Source of the DNA: Monoraphidium neglectum
Lineage: Eukaryota; Chlorophyta; Chlorophyceae; Sphaeropleales; Selenastraceae
DNA: 19,071 bases
NCBI RefSeq assembly: GCF_000611645.1
Contig: NW_014012742.1
Coordinates: 1 to 19,071, forward strand
Direction: 5' to 3'
A program made the translations under genes and the position numbers. Every line of letters begins with the position of its first letter. Position 1 is the stretch's first letter. The notes beneath the pieces were generated by a model. The model saw only the letters and a program-made list of their open reading frames with translations. It had not been told where the DNA came from and made no database searches. Shown here in pieces: positions 9,800 through 18,778 of the stretch.

Positions 9800-12700
9800 T
9801 CAGGGCGCGGCGGCGACGGTGGTGCCGGCTGTTGCATCGATGAGAGCAGACTTGTCAGCCAGCATGCTCATGGCCGTCAGCAGGCAGCGGTCCACCTCGG
9901 GGCCCTGCACGACGCTGGTGACCGCGCCCTGCCGGGCGGCCACCCCCAGGTCAGCCAGGTCCACGCCCGCTATGGGGCCAGACGCGGGCAGGGCGCGCGG
10001 GTCAAGGTTGCGGCGCGACGCGGCACCAATGAGGGGCGGGGTGCAGGCCATGTCGGGATGGATGCCGCGAAGGTCGATGTCCGTGCCGCCGGGGGTGCGG
10101 TAGCGCGCCACCGTCACAAACAGGGCAGAGCCGTCGTCCTGGGGCGGTGAATTGGGTGGTGGCCATGATGGATGGTCAATACCAGGTCATGGGTGCCAGA
10201 TGGCACCGGGCCAGGGAGGGCCGTGCACCTCCAGGTGTGCGTTGCCGTTCTGGCCCTGCTCGCGCGCATCCACACCATGTCAGCTGTGGACCATCTGACA
10301 ACCCTTGCAGGGCCCCCACCATTTCGTAGACGCTCTGGATGCGGCCCTTGCCGTATGTCTTCTCGTCGCCGATGACGAGGGCGCGGTGGTTGTCGCGCAG
10401 GGCGCCGCTCAGGATCTCACTCGCGCTGGCGCTGCCGTGGTCCACCAGCACGGTGAGGGGCGCGGTCGTCTCACTGGAGCCGTCCTCCAGCACCACCTCC
10501 TGCAGCTGCTCACCGCTGCGGCCGCTGACCGTAAACAGGGTGGGGTGCCCGTCCATGAACACGCGCGCCACATCAGCAGCGCTCTGCACCAAGCCGCCAG
10601 GGTTGCTGCGCAGATCGAGCACGTAGCCGTCAACGCCCGTGGCCTGGAGTTGGTGGTTTTGGGTGCGAGGCAATCTATGAGAGCTGGTCGATTGGACAAA
10701 AAAATGGAGTGGTGAACCATGTTCAGCAGTGGCACGAAGCAAGTGTCTGCTGAATGCCATCACACAGCAACCGCAGCGGCGGCACCCCACCCCCCCCTTC
10801 GCGCACACAGAGCGCCGGAATCGCCCCGACCCCTGATGGTACGTCGGTGTCGCACCTTGAGGTCCCGTATGGCATCGCGCACAGCCGCGCCCGCGTTCTG
10901 GCTGAAGGCTGCCAGCTTCAGGTAGCCCACGCGGCCGCCACTGGGGTCTGGCAGTGCTGCGTAGAACAGCGGTGACAGCGTGACCGTCTCACGCGTCATG
11001 CTGACCTCCACCTCGCGCGTGGCAGGCTCCACGGGGCGCGGGGGACGGCCCGCCACGCCAGGGATCTCGTTGGTGTGGCGGACCAGGCGCACTCGCACCT
11101 GAAGGGAAGGCATTTTATTTTTCCAGGGAAGCAGAGAGGCAGAGTCCGGATGAAACTGCAGAGGCTGCGGCATGACAATACTGCAACACCCTCACACTGC
11201 CTTGCCGGCCCAGCACACCTGCCGTTTTCCGGCCCAGCACTTCTGAACGACTTCTGAGCAGGGCTCGGCGAAAAGTGCGCGACTGAAACCCACCTGTGTC
11301 CCGCCCATGCCCCTGAGGTGGCGCGCAGCCTGCTCCCCCGTCCAGCCGCTGGTGTCCTGGCCGTTGATGGCCATCACAATGTCGCCTGGCTTGATGCCCG
11401 CGCGGTCTGCAGGGGAGCCCTTGATGGGCGCCAGCACCAGCTGGGGGGGGGGGAGTGCAGTGCAGGCAGGGTTGTGGGTGGAAAGAGCGGCGCATGCAGT
11501 AACAGGCCGCAAGCATGCAGGCTACTGAACATCAGCCCAAGGCTGGTGAACGACCAAAGACCAATGCCCCGCCAGAATCGCCCCACCCCCTCCCGATGGC
11601 AACCCCTCTCCTACGCCCACCAGGTGACCCTCCACGGGCTCGTTGGCGATGAGCATGCCCACGCCCTGCAGCTCCCCATTGCTCGACACCACAAACTCCT
11701 GGTACTCATCCGGCGGGAGGAGGCGCGTGTAGGGATCCCCCAGGTCAGATAGCATGGTGGCGATCTCGTGGTAGGCCGCAGGGGCATCCGGGCTCTGGTA
11801 GGCCGCCAGCATGTGGGTGCGCAGCTCATCGGTCTAAGGGTGTGTGTGAGGGGTGTAAAGAACGAAGGGCGGGTGTTGACAAGGGGTTGTATACAGAGCT
11901 GTTGGCAGCCTAAGCTCACGAGGCCCAGGCACACGGGGCCCAAGCACTGGCACTGTCCCGGATGATGAAAGGCTCCTGGGACTAGTATCTCAGCGCCACG
12001 ATCCAGGACCGCTGCTGTGCGGCCGCACTACGAGATGGACATGCGCACGTGCTTACCCAGTTGTGGCCACCAAAGTTCGCGTCAACGAACGACTCTCCCA
12101 CGATCTGCGTGCAAAAGAGAGCATGTGGATGAAAGCGGTCTATGCACCAGCGCGGCGAAGGACGTCATCTTCAGCAGTGACTGCGTGACCACCATAGCAA
12201 CACGCCGGCATGCTCAGGGCGACCGTCGGCATTGGCAAGAACACTCCAAAACATCACAATTCCCAGCTGGAGGCTCACCTGCCATGCCTGCACCATGGTC
12301 TGTGCATCCAGCAGACATCCAGGCAGGGGGGAGATGGGGCAACAGTGAGCGGATGGCATCAGCAGCGTTAAGGAGTGACATAAGCCACCATCGAACGTGC
12401 CAACAACCCTATTACATGAGCCAACACAATACAATGTTCCATTACAGCCCACGGAGCCGACACCCGCCAGCACAAATGCCATTTGCAGCCTTAGGCATTG
12501 CCTTTCACCTGCTGCGCTGTAAAGATTGCCGGGTTGTCGGAGGCTGGCAGCCGGATCACAGTGGTCCCGCCCTCCTCCGACAGGGCGGGCGGCGCCAGCA
12601 GCAGCGCTGCGCTGCACAGCGTCGCGGCCGCCACAGACGCGGCGCGGCGGCCAAGATCCTCCAGGTGGGCTTGAGCTGTCAAAGTGAGATGAGTGTGGAG

Positions 12701-12976
12701 GCGGACGCTGATGAGGGTGCGCACGATGGTTCGGGCCAGCGCATGCCTCCCGTGTAGTAGCTGGTACTACGCAGCGAGTCAAACCGGCGCACCCTCGTTG
12801 AAGGTCGGCAACGCGCCACACCGCACGGTGTTTTGCGTGCCTGCCACGCCCCTCAGGATGAGCTTGGGGCGGATGAGAGTCGGCGTTGTGTGGCGAGCGA
12901 AGCGGGCACAGTCGCCACGCGCCCGGCAGCGCCCGAAGCGGGCAGCCTGTGAGCTGTAGTCAAGCATAGCGTTCAT
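9800..12976 (-). CDS. ctpA: Carboxyl-terminal processing peptidase CtpA, thylakoid lumen, D1 maturation (9 exons, 561 aa)
   Basis: Exons 12976-12793, 12675-12509, 12299-12279, 12104-12057, 11833-11621, 11440-11294, 11098-10856, 10643-10320, 10138-9800; the only non-phase-0 intron is the first. Peptidase family S41A. In the thylakoid lumen CtpA cuts the C-terminal extension off pre-D1 so the manganese cluster of photosystem II can assemble. Order: basic, Ser/Ala-rich transit peptide (1-62); twin-arginine lumen signal LGRRAASVAAATLCSAALLL (69-88) before PPALSEE; TMVQAWQIVGESFVDANFGG; LGDPYTRLLPPDEYQEF; PDZ domain (about 200-263, with ADRAGIKPGDIVMAINGQ); protease core with GYVLDLRSNPGG, VDHGSASASEIL and YGKGRIQSV. 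By family alignment the Ser/Lys dyad is Ser414 and Lys440. Spacing is 26 rather than the 25 I expect, because of one extra residue in IGDEKTYGKG. The twin-Arg motif suggests Tat-type transport. The gene is divergent from the SURP/G-patch gene. Confidence 0.95.
12279..12299 (-). other. 21-nt microexon of ctpA
   Basis: This exon encodes only TMVQAWQ between phase-0 introns (acceptor GCACAG, donor GTGAGC). It joins IFTAQQ to IVGESFVDANF, restoring the conserved N-terminal segment of plant and algal CtpA. Because it is in phase, skipping would remove seven residues without a frameshift. Confidence 0.85.
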
Positions 12977-13358
12977 GAGTTGCCTTTAGCTGTTGGATAC
13001 AGCCTTGCTGCGAGCGTCAGCGTGCTTTGGACGTTCGTTGTGAATGGCAGCCCGCCCTGCGTGATGAGGCACAATCCCACGTGAGCTAACAAGAAGTGCT
13101 GTTGGTGAGGTGAAAGATGGTCGGGCGCAAACAACAAGTTGAGGCGCAACAGGTGTGAGAGAAGGTGCGCTGCAGGGACGACTCGGCGCGAGATCACTGC
13201 CTGATGAGTGGTGTTGTAGGCATGCGCGCTGACTTGCACAAAACTCGTACAAAACTCGTACAACTACTCCGCCTGTGCTAACAAGCGTGTTGGGGCTTCA
13301 CCCTCCCACTTGACCCCTAGTACCACACAGCCCACATATTGCGCGGTTTGCAGCTGCA
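12977..13358. promoter_or_regulatory. Divergent promoter region between ctpA and the SURP/G-patch gene
   Basis: Only 382 bp separate the two start codons on opposite strands, so both promoters and both 5' UTRs must fit here. I see no clear TATA box for either gene. An 11-bp direct repeat (ACAAAACTCGT) lies at 13238-13248 and 13249-13259, about 100 bp upstream of the plus-strand ATG. Confidence 0.6.
13238..13259. repeat. Tandem 11-bp repeat in the divergent promoter
   Basis: Two head-to-tail perfect copies of ACAAAACTCGT. They could be a paired protein-binding site or simple slippage; the sequence alone does not decide. Confidence 0.8.
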
Positions 13359-15710
13359 ATGGCGGCCAAAAGAGTTGGCGTGGTAGATGTCTTTGGTGAC
13401 GACAGTGACAACGACACCGAGGCGCCACCGCCGCAGGCGCAGCGAAGGCTCGTCGCTGCTGGCGCGCCGTCCCCCGCTGCAGGTCATTGGCCCAGCTGCT
13501 TGCAGTGCAGGCTTATCCTGCAATTCTGGAAACAGGCTGCGGCTTTGTCAGCGCCTGCACTCCCGCTTGCTCGCCATTTCGGCCATCGCTGGGCGCTGAC
13601 GATACCTGCCAGCCCCCACGCCCTGTGCCCCTGAAAACTGGACGGCATCACAGCGGCCGCGCCCCGCGCGCCACCAGAGAGCGTCCCTGCGGATGTGAGG
13701 GAGGCCGCAGACAAGCTGGCAGCATTCGTCGCCCAAAACGGGCGCAAGTACGAGGACCTCACGCGCGAGCGGAACGACAGGACCTCCCCGCTTGGGTACG
13801 TAGTGATGTGCTGCATGGCCGGCGGGCATGGCTTGGAGGGAGGGTGGAGTTGAAAGCATGGCTAACAATGGGGGACTTGCAGCTGCCCACGGCTGTTGTG
13901 ATGACTGAGGGCCTGCAGACAGGAGTGCCTTGGTTGCAGGCCGTGCGGGAGTCGTTCGGCGACCCCGCAGCCGATAGGATGCACCCCTATGCTCCCAACC
14001 CCATCCACAGGTTCCTGTGGGACAGAGCCAGCGCAGCCTACCGCTTCTACACGCAGCAGCTGACCCAGCATGAGGCCCGTCTTGCCCGCCAGCACCACCC
14101 CGCTGTCCTGCAGCAGCCCTCTGCTGGTGTGTGGGGCTCAGGCTCAACCGCAGAATTGCGTTGGCGCAACGTATCAGACTGCTGGTGTCATTGATTTCAG
14201 ATTGTGACGGCGCATGCCTGAATCCCATCGCGCTGCCGCCGCGCCTTGTTCCTCGCAGGAGGGCCCTCTCATCAGGGGAGCAGCGGCATGACCGGCAGCA
14301 AGCGCAGCCGCTGGTCAGAGACACCCCCAGCAGCTGCAGCCGCCACCACCCCGGGCTACTATGCCCCGCCAGGTAGCAGCCGGCCATCAGGCAGCGCCCC
14401 CGTCAGTGGGACAGGTGGGCCCGCTGGCTCCAGCGTCCCAGGCGGCAGCGCCATGGCAGGCAGCGCCGTTGGTGATGGCAAGGGTGACAATGCGGGCCAT
14501 GCGGGTGGCAGCAAACATGGTGGTGTTTCCGGTGCCGGGTCTGGTGGCGGCGGCAGCACCTTGTCTGCCATGGAGCAGTACATGCGTCGGTTGGAGGAGC
14601 GCGACAAGGCGGCGGCGCGGGATGCAGACAGCGATGAGGAGCGCCGCCGCCGCGCCGAGCCCCTGCTCAAGGAGACAGCGTTTGACCGGCGCAAGGTGGT
14701 GGCAGTGTTCAAGCACGATGGATCGCGCGGCCACCACATGAGCGACTACGTGAGTCGCTGGCTTGGTGTCTCCACGGCGTGGTAGTGGAGAGCCCGTCAC
14801 TCCGCACGCACGTCTGCCTGTGGTTGGTCGTGAAAGCTTGCGTTAAATTTGCAACCTCTAGCAGTGTCCCTGTGCTGGTGCCCTGCTGCCCTGCATTTCT
14901 CGACTTCACTCCAGCCCCATTTCTCCCCTCAATCACATATTCTGAACTACCCATGCCTTGCACCTCCCCCAAAGATCCCCCCTGAAGAGCTGGCCAAATT
15001 CATGGAGGCCAGCGGGGACAAGGCTGCGGCAGCGCGGGCCAAGGCGCTGCAGCCCAACACTTTGGGGGCCGACAACATCGGACACAAGCTGATGCAGAAG
15101 ATGGGGTGGAAGGAGGGCCAGGGGCTGGGGGGCAGCAACCAGGGTGCTGCTGCGCCCGTGGCGGCGCAGGGCACGGCCGACGGGCTGGGACTGGGGGCGG
15201 CGCCGAGCGGTGCTGTGGAGGAGGGCGACGATGAGTTCACACGCTACCGCAAGAGGAGTGAGTCGCTGGGCACTCATGTGTGCTGGGGCTTTGAGTGCAG
15301 CGGCGCATCTCCTGGAAGATGGGGGCGCCGTGGCAGTTGGTTGGATTGAGGGCGTCGACAATCGATTTGGGTCATGCTAGCTTTGCTGGTGTGTTGAGTG
15401 AGAGCGCTGAAGGTGCTGCGTACCACCCTATTATGAATCTACCCCCCCCCGGCGCCTATCGCCTGGTCCCGCCCTCTTCTTCGTCTGCAAACTACAGTGC
15501 AGCTAGGGTACGTCGCGTGCGGCCGGTGTGCTTTGATGATGCTCGTACGATTTACTTGTGCGTGGCTCGGCCTGGCCTGTGTTGCAGCGCTGCATCTTAT
15601 CGAGGTGCACTATGGTTTACTTTTTGCCAACATTACATCGCCTGCCACCCTTTCACAGCTACCTCCATCGACCCAACCCATTGGGGAACCCAAGAAAGAA
15701 GTACTGGTGA
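13359..15710 (+). CDS. SUGP1: SURP and G-patch domain protein, SUGP1-like splicing factor (7 exons, 405 aa)
   Basis: Exons 13359-13482, 13654-13795, 14011-14126, 14259-14749, 14975-15257, 15498-15507, 15659-15710. All phases agree and the total is 406 codons. The protein starts MAAKRVGVVDVFGDDSDND. Next is a SURP module (about 54-113): ADKLAAFVAQNGRKYEDLTR joined across intron 2 to FLWDRASAAYRFYTQQL. A Gly/Ser/Pro/Ala-rich linker follows, with KRSRWSETPP, then a charged helix MRRLEERDKAAARDADSDEE. The G-patch (about 323-365) reads NIGHKLMQKMGWKEGQGLG. It ends RKRMQLGYLHRPNPLGNPRK, typical of the plant SURP/G-patch family. SURP modules bind splicing-factor helices; G-patches bind and activate DEAH-box helicases. 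In animals SUGP1 acts in branch-site recognition with the U2 machinery, and a similar nuclear role is inferred here. The symbol follows the animal homologue; plant genes of this type often have no symbol. Confidence 0.92.
15498..15507 (+). other. 10-nt microexon of the SURP/G-patch gene
   Basis: TGCAGCTAGG lies between the acceptor CTACAG and the donor GTACGT. With A from exon 5 and C from exon 7 it reads M-Q-L-G and links YRKR to YLHRPNPLGNP. This reconstructs the conserved C-terminus exactly and keeps phase. Confidence 0.88.
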
Positions 15711-15782
15711 TTCAAGTTGCCATCCATGCTCAAGCTTGTGGTGCAGGCTGCACGCTGGTCTCCTTCGTGTTTGTGTGCAACT

Positions 15783-15787
15783 TGTAA
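15783..15787 (+). terminator. TGTAA poly(A) signal of the SURP/G-patch gene
   Basis: TGTAA lies 73 nt after the stop at 15710 and is the only plus-strand copy I see between this stop and the next gene. It supports the short-exon ending chosen for this gene. Confidence 0.7.
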
Positions 15788-16571
15788 AGAGATTAACCGC
15801 CCCAACAGTTTTCCTGCAGCTGGTGGGAGGGAGCCATCTTGCGCAGAAGGCGCAGTAACGCTAGATTGGGCAGTTTTTCACGTTTTGTGCCGCATGCAAT
15901 CATGCTTGAATGCCAGTATAATGAACGAGTAGGGCCAGATGGACGTGCTCAGAATAAGGGGCTTAAGGCACGACAGGGGGAGTCTGTGTCAGGAACCGAG
16001 GGGGCTGGTGACCGTGCTCTCTGGTTGCAGCCTCAGTGTGCCATGCACGTGGGCACTTGAGCACTTCTCACGGGCAGTTGCTTTGACAAACAACAACTCC
16101 GTCGTAACCTGCATACAGTGACGGGATGTGTGATGAGAGGAAATCAAAGTATACCTCAATTACCTTGGAGTCGTAGTCGGCCGTCACCGTCTCACCGGGG
16201 ATTAGAGTGTGCGACAAGCAGTGCACAAAGCGAGTGGGGTATCCCTGCCCGTATAAACCTGTCCACCGATGCTTGCATCACAAATCGCCTGAGTGTGAAG
16301 TGATGCGAGCTGACACATTCCCAATATATCATAAGCTCCCCCTCAATGACTCAAAGCGCTGGTGTCACCAGCTAGTGACGCGTTGTGCCCACTACAGTAC
16401 CGCAGCCATGTGTTGACGAGTTGCGCGGCGTTCGCCGTCAACACACCTCAATCATTCAAACTACCTGACCGCGCTTGTAGTTATGCATCGCGCTTGTGAT
16501 TTGCATGGGGCTGTGCAGCAGATCATACGTTAGCGGCATATCGGCCCTGTCAGTCAACGATAAAATAAGTC
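15788..16571. other. Intergenic region upstream of the NOL6 gene
   Basis: No coding pattern recognised. The base composition is more A/T-rich than in the exons. It contains a plus-strand TATAAA (16252-16257, 315 nt before the ATG, a weak promoter candidate) and a perfect 10-bp inverted repeat at 16409-16445. It should hold the NOL6 promoter and 5' UTR. Confidence 0.5.
16409..16445. repeat. Inverted repeat, 10-bp perfect arms, 17-nt loop
   Basis: The left arm TGTGTTGACG (16409-16418) and right arm CGTCAACACA (16436-16445) are exact reverse complements around 17 G/C-rich bases. The repeat is about 130 bp before the NOL6 start codon. It could be a cruciform or RNA hairpin in the 5' UTR, or a dimeric protein site with a TTGAC core. 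The function is unknown. Confidence 0.8.
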
Positions 16572-18721
16572 ATGGAAATTGAAGATTTGTCCGATGTGTC
16601 GGCCTCTGATGAGGACGAGCAAGAGCCTGCTGCCGTGCCCAGCTCCGCTATAGCTCACGGTAGTGGCAAGCGCGAGAGCCAACAGCAACAAAACGGGAAC
16701 CGGAATGGCGTACGGCAGTCATCTGATGCAGCGGGAGCTGCTGGGGTACCCAGCGTTGTGCTGGCGGCGGCGGCTGTGGACCGCGATGCTGAGGCGGCGC
16801 TGCTGGCGGGGCAGCTGACCAGCGATGCAGCCCTGGTGCAGCTGCAGGTAGGACGGCTCCGTCCTTAATGACTTGCGGTGGCATGGGGTCGGAGGAGCTC
16901 CAGTGGCGCCTAGAATGCTGTTGTCGGTACTCGGCAGCGTTGTCACTGTGAAGGCCCACTGGCACATTCAGGGGTGAGATTGCTGGACTGCCGCGTTGAA
17001 GCCACCTGCCCTGTACTCAACCGGCACCTGCAACACCCCTTCCTAGGTTAGCGATTTCTTGGCAGAATTGCGGCCACGGGCGCTCAAAGGCTCGCCACTG
17101 GTCACTGCCCTGCAGCAGCTGCGTGGCGTGCTGGCCGCCATCAAGCCCCGTGAGGTGCGCAGTTCGGGCGAGAAGCAGTGAAGTGGCTGGGTTGATGTTG
17201 ACAATGAGTGCCGGCCCTCATCGGCAAGGGGCAGTATGTTGGTGGCCGCAGGTGCGCCTTTCACCTTTGCGTGTGGCGTAGACCTCGCGTTGGTCTCACC
17301 ATAGCGCCACGCCGCACTCCCAGGTGCCAGGTACCCTGCTCCCAGGGTTCATACAAGAGCTGGGACTCGCGCCAGGGGAGGTACGGCCTCCAGGGTTGTG
17401 GCACTGACTGCATGCATAGCGGCGGGTTGCACCACGCTCCTGTACTGTCATCGGAACCTGGCGACTTGTGCGGATGACACACGTACGTTGCATTGGCACC
17501 TCTCGAGTCCCAGCAGTTCAATGCAGCCTCCCGCTCTTGAGCGCCGGCCCACTTTGCGCCCTACATCACAGGTCTCCCTGTCCTTCGAGCCGCCCTCTGC
17601 GGTTGAGGTGGTCGGCAGCTTCCCGCTTGGCTGCTGCCCCGGGCCCCAGCCTGCCGTGGCGGACATTGCGGTCACGATGCCGGCGTCATGCTTCCACAAG
17701 AAGGATCACATCAACTACAGGTGGATAAGAGCAGGCCGGTGCTGGTTGGTAAGAGCGGCATGCTTTGCGTGCTTTCCGAGAGACGCATCTTCGGTGCTTA
17801 GCTGCCTGTGCGGCCTTTTATTTTGACCGCCAACTCCAGCGGCTGCGTGAGCACGCACCCAATCCTGCCCCATCACGGTCCGTCTTTGCCCCTCAGGTAC
17901 CACGCCAAGCGCGCACTGTACCTGGCGTTCCTGTCCAAACAGCTGGCCAGGCATGCAGCCTACCGGGACCAGCAGCTGCAGCCTGTCACGGCCGACCCCA
18001 CCCGCCCCGCTCTGCTGGTGCGCCTGACGGCTCCTGCGCTGACGCTGCGGCTGCTGCCTGTGGTGCCGTGTGGCTTGTTTCCGCCGCACAAGCTGGCACC
18101 GGACCGGAACAACGTGCGGTGGGTGTCGCGCGGCGCTGCTGCATCTGCATCTGCACCTGCAGCTGCGGCTGCCGTTCCTGTCAAGCAGCAGCAAGCAGCG
18201 CTGGTGCAGCAGCAGAGGCAAAAGCAAGCCAAGGAGCACCAGCAGCAGCAGCAGCAGGAGCAGGAGCAGCAGCCGCAGCAGCCGCAGCCAGCCATTCCCA
18301 GCAGAAGCGAACAGCCATCAGCCTCAAGCGCTGCAGCGGAGTGGCTGGCTACACCGCACTACAACGCGGGTGTGCTGGCCGATATGACTGCGACGGAGCA
18401 GGCAGCGGCGCTGGCGACGCGGCTGCAGGGCAGTGCCCCCCTGAGGGACGCGGTGCTGCTGCTCAAAGCCTGGGCTGCGCAGGCAGGCCTGGCCTGTGGC
18501 AGCGCCAGCAGCGCTGTCGGTGGCGATCACAGCAGCGCAGCACACGACGGGGGCGGCCTGAGCGGCCACGTGCTGGCGGCTATCCTGCTGGTGGCCGCGG
18601 AGCGTGCGGGCCCCAGTGCGGCGGTGATGACGTCGTTTCAGCTGTTCAGGGCGGGCCTCGCGCTCCTGGGCGACGCGGCCGCCTGGAGCAGGGGCCTGGC
18701 GCTGGCGCGCGCCGGCCAGCC

Positions 18722-18778
<57 letters not shown>

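Noticed and set aside
12017..12757. 246-codon plus-strand open frame
   Set aside because: Antisense to ctpA exons 2-4 and their introns; no domain and no exon-like ends. Stop codons are simply scarce in this G/C-rich DNA.
13548..14387. 279-codon minus-strand open frame
   Set aside because: Antisense to exons 2-4 of the SURP/G-patch gene, where the plus strand carries a well-matched SURP module.
15498..15787. Reading exon 6 of the SURP/G-patch gene through to the stop at 15787
   Set aside because: It gives a membrane-like tail unlike the family, and the stop would overlap the TGTAA signal. Splicing to 15659 gives the conserved RPNPLGNPRK ending.
15792..15932. Alternative last exon of the SURP/G-patch gene beginning INRPNS
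   Set aside because: I considered it because RPN resembles the family ending, but its acceptor is poor and it lies beyond the TGTAA. The 15659-15710 exon fits far better.
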